A DNA stretch of 64,000 nt from Tisiphia sp964030975 (GCF_964030975.1 NZ_CAXIQH010000002.1:1-64000); one strand, 5' to 3'. Shown: positions 7,654 to 18,500, counted from the first letter of the stretch. A program made the numbers and translations. Notes: generated from the sequence alone by a model not told the origin.

Positions 7654-7793
7654 TATAGTGAAACCTATTGAATTAGGTGATACAAACTTTGTGTCATACC
7701 TGCGAAAGCAGGTATCTAGATTCCCGCCTACGCGGGAATGACAACTTACAATAGTTATGTTCTTTATCACCTAATCCTATAGGCATAACTATA
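7654..7793 (-). mobile_element. IS630-type 140-bp miniature element (MITE copy 4)
   Basis: Full-length copy with TA flanks and intact core hairpins, placed seven bases after the 237-bp element and downstream of the ftsZ stop. Confidence 0.9.
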
Positions 7794-7871
7794 GCAAGGA
7801 AGCATGAGTTGACGAAGCATTGTAAGTGTGTTATGGGTAAATACTAATATCGGGTTAACTATAAAAATTAA

Positions 7872-9239
7872 TTATTTCGGTTTCCTTAAAAAAGCAGGGA
7901 TATCATGGATATCAACTTCTGTATCATTTTTCTGAGAAATTGGAGGAGTATGACTTTTTGTTTGTTCCTGAGTTTGAGTAGTATTGGATTTTAGTGAATT
8001 CCACATTCTACTGAGTAAAGATGATTTAGCGTCCTTGCTACTTATCGTTGACTGATTTGGTATATTAATTGATGTTGCCTGAATGCTTAAATTTAAAGGT
8101 TGTATTTCAGAATCTACTAAATTAGCCTTCTCACCGATATATTGAGCAAAGTCTGGAATTTCTTCTAAAATTGTTGTCTCTGTCAAATTAGGATTACTAG
8201 CTACCTGTTCATAGCTTGTAGGAGTACTAGTCACTGATTCAATAGGTTGGGACTTGTTGCTTATTACTTGATCAGCATCAATACCAGTAGCGACCACCGA
8301 TACCCGGATAATGCCATTTAATTCTTGATTAAACGTTGAACCAAAAATAATGTTAGCATCACTATCTCCCACTTCTTCTCTAATTCTATTAGCGGCACTA
8401 TCAACCTCAAATAAGGTCATATCCGCACCACCAGTAATATTAATTAACACTCCTCTAGCACCACGCATTGAGTTATGATCTAGTAGTGGATTAGAGATAG
8501 CTGCTTCAGCCGCCTTAACCGCTCTATCTTCGCCAGATGCTTCTCCCGTACCCATCATAGCTTTACCCATTTCGCTCATCACTGTTCTAATGTCGGCAAA
8601 ATCTAGATTAATAAGACCTGGCATGATCATCAAATCAGTAACTCCTCTGACTCCAGCATGTAATACATCATCTGCCATTTTAAAGGCATCGGCAAAGGTA
8701 GTACTCTCATTTGCTATACGAAATAAATTTTGATTCGGTATTACTATCAGAGTATCAACAAATCTTTGTAGTTCTAGTAAACCTTGTTCAGCAGTTTTAA
8801 TTCTGTGTTTTCCTTCAAAATGAAAAGGTTTAGTGACCACACCGACAGTAAGAATTCCTAGCTCTTTAGCGATCTTTGCCACAACCGGAGAAGCACCTGT
8901 ACCAGTTCCCCCACCCATACCGGCTGTGATAAAAACCATATTGCTACCCTCTAAATACCCCTTAATCTCGTTGGCTGATTCTTCCGCTGCTAAAGCTCCG
9001 ATTTCTGGAGCCGCCCCAGCACCAAGACCTTTAGTGATAGCAATCCCTAGCTGTATTTTATTGTCACATAAAGAATGCTCGAGTGATTGTGCATCGGTAT
9101 TGGCGACAACAAAGTTTGCTCCTTGTAATTTGGCAAGTAGCATATTATTTATTGCATTACCACCAGCTCCTCCAACACCAAATACTGTAATAATTGGTTT
9201 AAGAATTATATTTTCTGGTGCTTTGAGATGTAAAGCCAT
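7872..9239 (-). CDS. ftsZ: Cell division protein FtsZ
   Basis: A 455-residue tubulin-like GTPase that polymerises into the cytokinetic ring at midcell. The N-terminal ITVFGVGGAGGNAINNM (about residues 17-33) and the tubulin signature GMGGGTGTGASP (about 107-118) form the GTP site. The T7 synergy loop region reads LINLDFADIRTVM (about 207-219). After about residue 325 a variable, Q/T/S-rich linker leads to a short C-terminal segment, DIPAFLRKP, the conserved tail that binds membrane anchors. Length and tail match alphaproteobacterial FtsZ of rickettsial type. It is transcribed alone here; fumC upstream is on the same strand with a 69-bp gap. Confidence 0.97.
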   Translation of the reverse strand: MALHLKAPENIILKPIITVFGVGGAGGNAINNMLLAKLQGANFVVANTDAQSLEHSLCDNKIQLGIAITKGLGAGAAPEIGALAAEESANEIKGYLEGSNMVFITAGMGGGTGTGASPVVAKIAKELGILTVGVVTKPFHFEGKHRIKTAEQGLLELQRFVDTLIVIPNQNLFRIANESTTFADAFKMADDVLHAGVRGVTDLMIMPGLINLDFADIRTVMSEMGKAMMGTGEASGEDRAVKAAEAAISNPLLDHNSMRGARGVLINITGGADMTLFEVDSAANRIREEVGDSDANIIFGSTFNQELNGIIRVSVVATGIDADQVISNKSQPIESVTSTPTSYEQVASNPNLTETTILEEIPDFAQYIGEKANLVDSEIQPLNLSIQATSINIPNQSTISSKDAKSSLLSRMWNSLKSNTTQTQEQTKSHTPPISQKNDTEVDIHDIPAFLRKPK

Positions 9240-9308
9240 AATAATATTTTACCTGTTAAATATAAATTGTTTTTAGTATAATAGACTTTATAAAGAGCAT
9301 CAACTTAA

Positions 9309-10691
9309 TTATACCATATTTTCGGCTACCACTAAGCGATCAAACTCTTCACCTGATAAAAATTTTAATTTTATAGCCGCTTCTCTTAAAGTTATACCTT
9401 CTTGATAGGCTTTTTTTGCAACTTTTGCCGCATTATCATAACCTATATGTGGATTTAATGCTGTTACTAACATTAGCGATTGTTCTCTCAGCTTATTAAT
9501 ACGTTCTATATTTGGCTCTAGACCTTCAATACAATGCGTAACAAAACTATTTATGCTAGAAGAAATTAGGTCTATTGACTGCAAAATATTATAGATTATA
9601 ACAGGCTTAAAGGTATTTAGTTCAAGATGACCATTTGATCCGGCTATAGTTACTGCAAGATTATTTCCCATAACCTGCACACAAACCATAGTCAATGCCT
9701 CAATTTGTGTTGGGTTGACCTTACCTGGCATGATTGAAGAACCAGGCTCATTTTCCGGTAGATGTAATTCACCAAAGCCACATCTTGGTCCTGATCCTAA
9801 CAGTCTAATGTCATTGGCAATTTTCATTAAACTTCCGGCTATAGTATTTAGAGTACCAGAAAATTCTACTAATGCATCATGAGTAGCTAATGCCTCAAAT
9901 TTATTAGCAGCACTTTTGAAAGGATGATTGGTATATGTAGCAACTTGATCGGAAAATTTTACGGCAAATTCTTTACGGCAATTAATACCAGTACCTACTG
10001 CAGTTCCACCTTGTGCCAAAAAATATACTCTTTTGAGTGATTCCTCAACTCGTTCTATGGAATATGCTATTTGCGTTACATAACCAGAGAATTCTTGCCC
10101 AAGCGTTATTGGTGTGGCATCTTGCAAATGAGTACGTCCTATCTTAACTATGTTATTCCAAGCTGTAGCTTTGGTATTTAACGCTGAATGCAGACTGGTT
10201 AATGCTGGAATTAATTGTTGCTTACTAGCCAATATAGTTGCTATGTGCATAGCAGTTGGGAATGAGTCGTTGGATGATTGAGCCATATTTACATGGTCAT
10301 TTGGGTGAATTGGTGACTTGCCACCCTTCTTGCCTACTAATTGTTCATTACCAATAGAGGCTATTACCTCATTGATATTCATATTAGTCTGGGTACCAGA
10401 ACCAGTCTGCCATACTACTAAAGGAAATTGATCATCAAATTCCCCTTTCAATATTCTAGTGGTCGCTTGATCTATTGCTTCTGCTATTTCAGGCTTAAGA
10501 TCACCTAATTCTTTATTGACTTTTGCCGCACATTTTTTTAAAATTGCTAGTGCCTTAATCAACTGAATAGGCATCTTTTGATTGCCTATCTTAAAATTCT
10601 CAATAGATCTTTGAGTTCCTGCTCCCCAATAATACTGATCATCTACTTTGATTTCTCCAAATGAATCAGTTTCAATCCTATAATTTTTCAT
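9309..10691 (-). CDS. fumC: Class II fumarate hydratase
   Basis: A 460-residue iron-independent fumarase that interconverts fumarate and malate in the citric acid cycle. Recognised by TGSGTQTNMNINEVI (about residues 98-112), SSNDSFPTAMHIA (about 139-151), GRTHLQDATPITLGQEF (about 187-203) and the fumarase/aspartase signature GSSIMPGKVNPTQ (about 317-329) with its catalytic serine loop. I place the start at the ATG complementing 10689-10691 (MKNYRIETDSFGEI). The frame stays open a further 48 codons upstream, but that part is a palindromic repeat rather than protein. Cytoplasmic; length is standard. Confidence 0.96.
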   Translation of the reverse strand: MKNYRIETDSFGEIKVDDQYYWGAGTQRSIENFKIGNQKMPIQLIKALAILKKCAAKVNKELGDLKPEIAEAIDQATTRILKGEFDDQFPLVVWQTGSGTQTNMNINEVIASIGNEQLVGKKGGKSPIHPNDHVNMAQSSNDSFPTAMHIATILASKQQLIPALTSLHSALNTKATAWNNIVKIGRTHLQDATPITLGQEFSGYVTQIAYSIERVEESLKRVYFLAQGGTAVGTGINCRKEFAVKFSDQVATYTNHPFKSAANKFEALATHDALVEFSGTLNTIAGSLMKIANDIRLLGSGPRCGFGELHLPENEPGSSIMPGKVNPTQIEALTMVCVQVMGNNLAVTIAGSNGHLELNTFKPVIIYNILQSIDLISSSINSFVTHCIEGLEPNIERINKLREQSLMLVTALNPHIGYDNAAKVAKKAYQEGITLREAAIKLKFLSGEEFDRLVVAENMV

Positions 10692-10745
10692 ATAAATTTT
10701 TCTTTTTCGACCTTTTATATTTATATAGCTAACCCAACTAACATT

Positions 10746-10841
10746 GTCATTGCGAGGAGCTACTTTAGTAGCGACGAAGCAATCCAGAAAAGCGATTAGA
10801 AATGGATTGCTTCGTAGGCTTACGCCTTCTCGCAATGACGT
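10746..10841. repeat. Palindromic intergenic repeat (GTCATTGCGAGG family)
   Basis: GTCATTGCGAGGAGCTAC at the left is mirrored by a TCTCGCAATGAC end at the right, with an inner GACGAAGCAATCC / GGATTGCTTCGT pair, so the stretch can fold into one long hairpin. It lies just upstream of fumC. Confidence 0.8.
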
Positions 10842-10883
10842 AAATTTGCTATGACTAATCAGGTTAGCTATATATTAGTTCAC

Positions 10884-11540
10884 TTAATCTTTATCAATAG
10901 GATTGCCTGAATCATCAGTAGGCAAAGATTGTTCATCAAACATGAAGAAAAAAGCTTTAATGCCATTATTAGGGGTTTCTATGAATATAGCCCCATCTTG
11001 ATAAATGCCATTATCTTGACTGTGTGGTTCAGAGTTCCCCTGATTCAGATGTATATTATGTATACCTCTAGGGGGTAGTTGATTATGTATTTGCTGTAGT
11101 TGTAAACCATAAGGTGTTACTGACCTTGTTTCAATATCATCATAAGATTCACCTAAAATACATATCTTTGTATCACGTGTAATATGTGCGTCTAACAAAG
11201 ATGAAATTTCTTGCCATGGTTTTGGTTGCATATTTTTTAAATAATCTACTTGCAAAATTCCGCTACGGAGATAATCAAACCTATAGGCGTGAGTTAACTG
11301 ATTCAAGCTAAATAATCCTTCATCTCCTAGTTTACCTAAATTAGTTAATAACTCGTTACTAAACTGCTCGATATAGAATACTTTAACATTAGCTCTAGAA
11401 TCGGACTGAGTGTCTATATTTACTTGATAGTCTAATTTATCGGCTTGTACTATAAGATTGTGATGAGTCATTGTGTGTTTTGTACGATCTTCTAAATCCT
11501 GTGATACAATGCCTTTTAAACATGAGTAATTTGCTAACAT
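10884..11540 (-). CDS. DUF2278 (YukJ-like) family protein
   Basis: 218 residues. The C-terminal half has the signature of the YukJ/DUF2278 family: RGIHNIHLNQGNSEPHSQDN (about 138-157), then GIYQDGAIFIETP and a terminal hydrophobic strand followed by LPTDDSGNPID. The N-terminus, YSCLKGIVSQ, and the middle (FDYLRSGILQVDYLKNMQPKPW) also fit the family layout. Members are widespread but have no established biochemical role. There is no signal peptide or membrane segment, so it is probably cytoplasmic. It stands alone on the minus strand. Confidence 0.7.
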   Translation of the reverse strand: MLANYSCLKGIVSQDLEDRTKHTMTHHNLIVQADKLDYQVNIDTQSDSRANVKVFYIEQFSNELLTNLGKLGDEGLFSLNQLTHAYRFDYLRSGILQVDYLKNMQPKPWQEISSLLDAHITRDTKICILGESYDDIETRSVTPYGLQLQQIHNQLPPRGIHNIHLNQGNSEPHSQDNGIYQDGAIFIETPNNGIKAFFFMFDEQSLPTDDSGNPIDKD

Positions 11541-11719
11541 AACAATATCCTTTATAAGTTTTAATTTATATTATATCAACTTGCCAGTGAGTCAATCATT
11601 ATTAACAGGAGTGGCTTATGAAAAATTTGTTGATTCCTAACTCACTGATTGATTGACTAGTAAGAGTTTTACTTGTAAATTCTTTACTTGTTTGTTATAC
11701 TGTTAAGAAAGCAACTAGT

Positions 11720-11956
11720 TTGAGTAATATAATGCGAATATCTAGCAAAGGGCAGATTACCATACCAATTAATATCAGGAATAAGTTTGGTTTCCTGCCA
11801 GATACTGAACTCTCTTTTATTGAAAAAGATGATGGCGTGTTAATTAAAAAACACCAAAGCAATAAGCATAGAGGGATAAAATTATTAGCACATTTGTCAG
11901 GCAAAACTACTGTAAAAATGTCAACTGATGAGATAATAAGGCTTACTAGAGCATGA
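11720..11956 (+). CDS. AbrB/MazE-fold antitoxin
   Basis: A 78-residue DNA-binding antitoxin. MRISSKGQITIPINIRNKFG is the classical AbrB N-terminal motif. The C-terminal part (MSTDEIIRLTRA) is the likely toxin-binding tail. I take the TTG at 11720 as start because AAGAAAG at about 11705-11711 is properly spaced for it; the ATG at 11732 is the alternative and removes only four residues. The stop overlaps the PIN toxin start by 4 bp. Confidence 0.85.
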   Translation: MSNIMRISSKGQITIPINIRNKFGFLPDTELSFIEKDDGVLIKKHQSNKHRGIKLLAHLSGKTTVKMSTDEIIRLTRA

Positions 11957-12351
11957 TTCTAGTAGATAGCAATATATTGCTAGATATTTTAACAGTAGAT
12001 GATAAATGGTACGGCTGGTCTTCTGATAAATTATCTAGTCTTTCACAATTTCATGAATTGATAATTAATGATTTTATTTATACTGAAGTTTCTATAGGTT
12101 TTGAAAGAATTGAAGATTTAGAAGCAGTGTTATTAGGAAGATTTTTTAGAATTATGCCAGTACCTAAAGAAGCTCTATTTTTAGCTGGTAAAGTTTTTCT
12201 ACAATATAAAACAAATAGTGGTAATAAAAACTTTGTTTTACCAGATTTCTTTATTGGTACTCACGCTAATATACTTGATATTCCGCTACTTACCAGAGAT
12301 ACAGGACGCTATAAAACATATTTCCCTAAACTGCAACTTATAACTCCTTAG
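11953..12351 (+). CDS. PIN-domain toxin, VapC-like
   Basis: 132 residues with PIN acidic positions: ILVDSNILLDIL (D5, D11 region), NDFIYTEVSIGFE (E near residue 45), LPDFFIGTHANILD (about 94-107) and LLTRDTGRYKTYFP (about 110-123). The pattern S-N-I-L-L-D followed by D-F-F-I-G-x-H-A is typical of VapC ribonucleases paired with AbrB-type antitoxins, as here. It is unrelated in sequence detail to the PIN proteins at 1831 and 30400. The ATGA overlap implies translational coupling and autoregulation by the complex. Confidence 0.88.
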   Translation: MILVDSNILLDILTVDDKWYGWSSDKLSSLSQFHELIINDFIYTEVSIGFERIEDLEAVLLGRFFRIMPVPKEALFLAGKVFLQYKTNSGNKNFVLPDFFIGTHANILDIPLLTRDTGRYKTYFPKLQLITP

Positions 12352-12788
12352 GGTTTATTGTCAAATACGATCATATATAGCTAATCCAACAATTCTGTGG
12401 TTAAATAGGTGGCAGCTAAATTAGTGATGAAAGAAGCTGTAATAAAAATTATTAAGAATTAATTAAGGAATTCCAACCTGGAATATGAGGGGAATGGTGG
12501 TATTGATGGTAAATAAGACGAACCTTAGCTTACGAAAAAACTGAACGAAGCAGGGGTTTTTCAGAAGCAGGTGGATTGATAAGTACAAAGTTTGTAAGCC
12601 AGCAAATTCCATCAGGTCTATAGGGGAATTAGATTAATTTATTAGCTATAAAGCCGGATACATGCTTCGTCGCCATTAGAGCGGCTTTTCGCAATGATGG
12701 CAGGCTGTTTTCCCTATGACTTTTACACTGCCATGCGTAAAGCAAGTGATATAATCACTACAAAATACCAATAAGTAAAGTGAAAATT
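12352..12788. other. Intergenic region with decayed sequence and half a palindromic repeat
   Basis: 12460-12640 looks like decayed coding DNA (G-rich stretches such as GGGGAATGGTGGTATTGATGG) but no frame is open. 12662-12703 holds one arm of the ATTGCGAAAAG-type palindrome (TGCTTCGTCGCCATTAGAGC). The leuS promoter is presumably between 12705 and 12775. Confidence 0.5.
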
Positions 12789-15350
12789 ATGAAAAATATT
12801 GAGAAAAAATGGCAAGAAATTTGGCTTGAGGAAAAAGCTTTTGCCGCAGAAAACGACAGCGACAAGCCTAAATATTACGTACTCGAAATGTTACCTTACC
12901 CTTCCGGGAAAATTCATGTCGGACATATACGTAACTATTCTATTGGAGATTGCATAGCTCGTTTTATGAAATCACAGGGCTATAACGTATTACATCCCAT
13001 GGGTTGGGACGCTTTTGGCTTGCCAGCAGAGAATGCTGCTATTAATAATAACTCTAATCCTAAAGACTGGACTTATTCAAACATCGCAACTATGCGAGAT
13101 CAGCTAAAATCAATTGGCTTTTCATATGATTGGTCGCGAGAAATAACAACTTGTGATCCAGATTATTATAAGCATGAACAAAAATTCTTTTTAGAGCTTT
13201 ATGAGAGGGGTTTAGCCTATCAAAAAGAATCTTTAGTTAATTGGGATCCTGTGGATAATACTGTTTTAGCTAATGAACAAGTAGTAGATGGTCGTGGATG
13301 GCGTTCCGGTTCCTTAGTTGAGAAACGATATTTAAAACAATGGTTTCTAAAAATCACTAATTACGCTGAAGAGCTATTAAATGGAATTACAAAACTGGAC
13401 TGTTGGCCTGATTCTGTTAAATCTATGCAGGAAAAATGGATAGGCAAATCGGAAGGAGTAAATTTTAGTTTTAAAATACGCTCCTCTTTATACCATCCTC
13501 GCGAAGGCGAGGATCTAGATTCCAGCCTACGCGGGAATGACAGTGTGATAGAAGTGTTTTCTACCCGACCAGAAACTATCTTTGGAGCAAGTTTTGTTGC
13601 AATAGCCTATAACCATCCAATAATTGAGCAATTAGTGGATAAAAATAAAGATATGGTATCTTTTATTGGGGAGTGTTCACAATTACACACTAATGCTGCA
13701 GTAGATAAAGCCGAAAAAGAAGGGGTGTTTACTAACCTTCTCGCCATTCATCCATTTGATCCTACAATTATTATTCCTGTCGTAATAACAAATTTCGTAC
13801 TAATGGATTATGGTACTGGAGCAGTTTTTGGATGCCCAGCCCATGATGAAAGAGATCATGCGTTAGCAAAGAAAATGGGCTTACCAACAAAGCAGGTAGT
13901 GATTAATAAGGATGTTCAAGTGGATGTATACTCGGAACCTTACATGGGTGATGGTATCATGATCAACTCAGATTTTTTGAATGATCTTACTATTCAGGAG
14001 GCTAAACAAAAATCTATAGAAGAACTTGAACAGCGTGGTTTAGGCAAACGTACTATTAACTACCGCCTGAAGGACTGGGGGGTGTCTAGACAAAGATATT
14101 GGGGCTGTCCTATTCCAATAATCTATTGTTCGGATTGTGGAGCTGTGCCAGTAGCTGAAAAAGAATTACCAATAACTCTACCAAACGATGTTACATTTTA
14201 TGGACATGGCAATCCTCTTGATTTGCATCCTACTTGGAAACATACTAATTGCCCAAAATGTCAAAAACAAGCTATTCGAGAGACTGATACGTTAGATACA
14301 TTTTTTGAGTCTTCTTGGTATTTCACCCGTTATTGTAGCGTGACAGCAAAAGATATCACCGACAAACAAGCCTGTGATTATTGGTTACCTGTTGACCAGT
14401 ATATTGGTGGAATTGAACATGCAGTAATGCACCTTCTTTATTCCAGGTTCTTTACGAAAGTAATGAATGAACAAGGTTATCTTAGCATTCGCGAACCTTT
14501 TACTAATTTACTAACTCAAGGTATGGTTCTACATGCTACCTATAAAGATGCTAATAATAATTGGCTTTACCCAGATGAGGTAATAAAACAATCTGATAAG
14601 TGGATTAATAAAAACACTGGGGAAGAAGCATTTCAAGGACGAATAGAAAAAATGAGTAAATCCAAAAAGAATGTCGTGGATTTAGAGTCAATATTGGCAA
14701 ACCATAGTGCTGATGCTATTAGGCTATTTGTCCTCTCCGATAGTCCGCCAGAGAAAGATTTCGAATGGTCGGCAAATGGTCTTGAGGGCTGTTCTCGTTT
14801 TATTAGTAAGTTAGAAAATATGGCAGAAATACTAATTAATAGTGAAATAACTGGGAGTGCTAATAAAAAACTAACAAAGATTACCCATTACACTATCAAA
14901 CATGTTACCGAAGAACTAAAGGATTTTAAGCTAAATAAAGCCATAGCAAGGATGCGGGAGCTATTTAATGCTTTGTCAGATGAAATATCTAAGGGGAAGG
15001 AAGCCAATATTGATAGTGTTAAAGAGGGTTTTAGTATCTTGATCAAGTTACTTAACCCATTTATTCCACATATTACAGAAGAAATTTGGCAAAAATTAGG
15101 CAATAAGGAAAGATTATATCAAACTTCCTGGCCTTCTTTCAATGAATCCTTGTTAGAACTAGAATCTTATACCATGGCTATCCAAGTTAATGGTAAACTG
15201 AGAGCTACGCACGAATTTGCCAATGTAACGAACAATATTGAGATTCAGAATATGGTAATGCAATTACCCGAGATACAAAAACATTTAAGCGGTAAAGAAC
15301 CTAAAAAAATTATCATAATACCCTCGAAAATAGTAAATATCGTGGTGTGA
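12789..15350 (+). CDS. leuS: Leucyl-tRNA synthetase
   Basis: Charges tRNA-Leu with leucine in the cytoplasm. The class I motifs are present: PYPSGKIHVGHIRNYSIGD (HIGH-type, about residues 37-55) and KMSKSKKNVVD (KMSKS, about 621-631). The CP1 editing domain includes FSTRPETIFGASF. Start is the ATG at 12789 (MKNIEKKWQEIW) rather than the GTG three codons upstream. Total 853 residues; about 18 of these (near 235-253) are encoded by an in-frame palindromic insertion and, once discounted, give about 835, normal for the family. The C-terminal anticodon-binding domain is complete, so it should be functional. Confidence 0.96.
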   Translation: MKNIEKKWQEIWLEEKAFAAENDSDKPKYYVLEMLPYPSGKIHVGHIRNYSIGDCIARFMKSQGYNVLHPMGWDAFGLPAENAAINNNSNPKDWTYSNIATMRDQLKSIGFSYDWSREITTCDPDYYKHEQKFFLELYERGLAYQKESLVNWDPVDNTVLANEQVVDGRGWRSGSLVEKRYLKQWFLKITNYAEELLNGITKLDCWPDSVKSMQEKWIGKSEGVNFSFKIRSSLYHPREGEDLDSSLRGNDSVIEVFSTRPETIFGASFVAIAYNHPIIEQLVDKNKDMVSFIGECSQLHTNAAVDKAEKEGVFTNLLAIHPFDPTIIIPVVITNFVLMDYGTGAVFGCPAHDERDHALAKKMGLPTKQVVINKDVQVDVYSEPYMGDGIMINSDFLNDLTIQEAKQKSIEELEQRGLGKRTINYRLKDWGVSRQRYWGCPIPIIYCSDCGAVPVAEKELPITLPNDVTFYGHGNPLDLHPTWKHTNCPKCQKQAIRETDTLDTFFESSWYFTRYCSVTAKDITDKQACDYWLPVDQYIGGIEHAVMHLLYSRFFTKVMNEQGYLSIREPFTNLLTQGMVLHATYKDANNNWLYPDEVIKQSDKWINKNTGEEAFQGRIEKMSKSKKNVVDLESILANHSADAIRLFVLSDSPPEKDFEWSANGLEGCSRFISKLENMAEILINSEITGSANKKLTKITHYTIKHVTEELKDFKLNKAIARMRELFNALSDEISKGKEANIDSVKEGFSILIKLLNPFIPHITEEIWQKLGNKERLYQTSWPSFNESLLELESYTMAIQVNGKLRATHEFANVTNNIEIQNMVMQLPEIQKHLSGKEPKKIIIIPSKIVNIVV
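13492..13546 (+). repeat. Palindromic element inserted in frame in leuS
   Basis: The sequence CCTCGCGAAGGCGAGG is a perfect hairpin, followed by ATCTAGAT and a weaker mirror of the CCGCCTACGCGGG type ending in ATGACA. This matches the two-hairpin core found inside the 140-bp miniature elements and in spacers. It is translated as YHPREGEDLDSSLRGNDS, between LeuRS strands of the editing domain, with no stop and no frameshift. Confidence 0.8.
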
Positions 15351-15377
15351 GACTATTAAGTTACAATTATAAGAAAT

Positions 15378-15421
15378 AATTTAGAAGTTTTTCAACCAAA
15401 CTTTTAAATTATTATTATTTT
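15378..15421 (+). terminator. Probable intrinsic terminator after leuS
   Basis: AATTTAGAAGTTT and AAACTTTTAAATT can pair around a short loop (TTCAACC), followed by ATTATTATTTT. AT-rich stem but well matched and placed 28 bp after the leuS stop. Confidence 0.45.
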
Positions 15422-15506
15422 ACATGAGTTGCAATATACTCTCTAAAATGCATGCTCAAAATAGCTGGACAGATTTCTTAGAATATTAAATTGAATTGCT
15501 AACAAA

Positions 15507-18500
15507 ATGAAACAATTAACTACGCAAGAAGCATGTGACGTCTTATCAGCTTGGACTGTTTTGGAAGTATTGTCACCTCAATCATTTCGTAAAGCAGAAG
15601 ACCTAGTAGGTGGAGAAAAAAGTTTAGTTGCGTTATTAGATAATGGATTACCATGGGAAAATGGTGGTGAAAAAGTACCCCCTAAAAAAAAATTATTCTA
15701 TCAAATAATAATGGGTTCGATCAGTCTTCAGAGTGTATTTTCTGCTTTAGTTGAAAAATATGGCGATACAAATATCGAGTCAAAACAGTTATCAAGAGAA
15801 GCGATTACAGGTGTAATTATTACAGATCAGTATGGTTATCTTCTTAAAAATGATATCTCTGTTAATCTATCAAGTTTTGCGTGGGGTGTTCCTCAAGCTT
15901 TAAAGGGAAGTCTTAAAAACTTAGGTGACTGGGTATCAATTAAACAAAAAATTGAGATAGCTTTTGATGGAATCTTACGTAAAAAAGATGAAAATGGCAA
16001 AGAGCTTCCCTTGAATAAAATAATGATAGATGATGCTTATAATTATCTTATTAATAATATTTATGATGGTATACCAGCAGAAATGCTGATAAATAAAAAA
16101 TTCGCTCTCCGAACTTATGAACCAATTAAAGAAGATGATCCTGAATCAAGTAAAAAAGATGCTCCTACTAAAGTTATGTTATTTAACAGCTTTTACCTAA
16201 ATGATCTAGCAAAGGCTAGTACTTTAATCGAAAGCCAAGATGCTCCAACAAATCTTTTACAGTATTTAGGCGTGAATGTTCCATTAGAGCGTTACAATAT
16301 ACTAAATGAAACAGTTTTACAAAATATTCTTTCTCCTAAAAACATTCCTTCAGCAAGATGGCCTGGACCAGAACGACATCCTCTAGTATTACTTCAACAG
16401 GCTGCAGTTAATTTATCTATGACTGAACTAAAAGATAGTGGAATCCTTGCCATTAATGGACCGCCAGGAACAGGAAAAACCACCTTATTACGTGATATTG
16501 TGGCAAAATTAGTTGCAGAACGAGCAGAAGCATTACTGAAGTTTGATGATCCTAAAGAAGCTTTTACCAATTCAGGGGAAAAAATGCAAGCTGGCAAGGG
16601 TTGGTTCGATCTCTATAAATTAGATGAGAGTCTAAAAGGTTTTGAAATATTAATCGCCTCATCTAACAATAAGGCTGTTGAAAATATTAGTGCTGAATTA
16701 CCTAATTTAGATGCCATTGCCAATGATGCAGATGATCTGCGTTATTTTAAAGCTCTATCTGATTCATTACTTGAAGGTGGAAGTTGGGGCTTGATTGCAG
16801 CAGTACTTGGTAATATGGCTAATTGTAATAATTTTAGTCAAACATTTTGGTGGGATAAGGATTTTGGTTTTTCAACATATTTAGCAGAAATAAATGGAAA
16901 ATCGCAGACATTCCAAATTATAGATCCAGAGAGTCAAGAAGTCATCGGAACTAGACCCCCTAGAATTATTAAAGAAAATAACCCACCGCGTAGTCACAGT
17001 GAAGCTTTGAAACGTTGGGAAGAAGCTAGAGAACATTTTAAAAAGGTATTAAAAAAAAGCCAAGATGAGTTCTCTAGATTACAAGAAACAAGAAATTTAG
17101 TTGAAGAGTTAGCCAATTTAGAAAGAGAGTTAGGGCTGGGTGAGACACTAGGAGACGACCTTTTATTAAAACATGATAAATTAAAACCACATGTTATTTG
17201 GTGTATTCTAAACACTTCTTCATTTCGTGTCTGGCGAAAAAAAAGGCAAAGGCTTGCTCATTTTAATGATGTAAAGAAAAAGATTCTAATATCCTCTAAA
17301 GAATTTGAAAAGCATCTTATTGATAGTAGTTTATTTGCAAAATCCCATGCAGATAGGCACCTAGTTTCCCCATGGTGTAACGAACAGACGCAATTATTAC
17401 GTGACGAGGTGTTTATTTCCGCTATAAAGCTACATAAAGCCTTTATAGATGCAGCAGCCAAGCCTTTATATCATAATCTTGGAACTATGATGAAAATTTT
17501 TAGAGACTCTTTTAGTGGAATGGATGAAAGCACCATTAAGTTTTTACCAGATTTATGGGCATCTTTCTTCCTTGTAGTACCTAGTGTATCAACAACTTTT
17601 GCATCTGTAGGGAAAATGTTAAAGGATATTCCTGCCAATTCTTTTGGATGGCTTCTTATTGATGAAGCTGGACAGGCTTTGCCGCAAGCTGCTGTAGGGG
17701 CTATAATGAGAACAAAACGTGTTGTAGTCACGGGTGATCCACTACAGATAGAACCAGTGGTTGAGTTACCTGACAATTTAACAAAAAGTATATGCAAACA
17801 GTTTTCAGTAGACCCAAAACGTTTTAATGCACCAGAAGTATCAGTTCAAATCCTATCAGATTCTGCAACTTCATATTTTTATAAATTTGATACCAACCAT
17901 GGAAGTCGTTTGGTTGGTGTGCCTTTACTAGTACATAGGCGTTGCAACAATCCTATGTTTGATATTTCTAATACAATTGCTTATGGAGGTTCTATGGTTC
18001 ACGCCAAGAGTTCTAATAAGAGTTCTTCTATAGCTAAATGTCTTGGTTCTTCTAGGTGGTTTGATGTTCAAGGAGAAGCGTTAGATAAGTGGTGTCCAGA
18101 AGAAGGAGAAAAAGTACTTGAACTATTACGCGAATTAAAGAAGGCTTCAATACTGCCAGACCTGTATATTGTGACACCTTTTAAAGTTGTTGCAAATAAT
18201 TTACGCAAAATTATAAAAGAGAGTCGTGTTTTAGATTCTTGGATTACTAAAGATTCTTGGATTACTAAAGATAAGTATTCTTGGCTTAATGAACGAATTG
18301 GAACAATACACACTGTCCAAGGACGAGAAGCTGAAGCGGTAATTTTAGTATTAGGGGCACAAGGATCAGAGCAACATGGGAGTCGAATATGGGCAGGTAA
18401 ATCTCCTAACATCTTAAATGTAGCAGTTACACGGGCTAAAGAAGTTATTTATGTTATAGGAAATAGGAACTTATGGAAAGAAGTTGGAGTATTTGAGGCA

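Noticed and set aside
7496..7741. 81-residue ORFs spanning 237-bp element and MITE (both strands)
   Set aside because: They are translations of palindromic repeats; similar frames recur at 59699 with only the repeat in common.
10692..10835. N-terminal extension of FumC by 48 codons
   Set aside because: The extra codons translate a GTCATTGCGAGG palindromic repeat, and fumarases begin at about MKNYRIETD. The ATG complementing 10689-10691 is the start.
12460..12640. Possible small gene upstream of leuS
   Set aside because: Stops in all frames; only coding-like composition remains.
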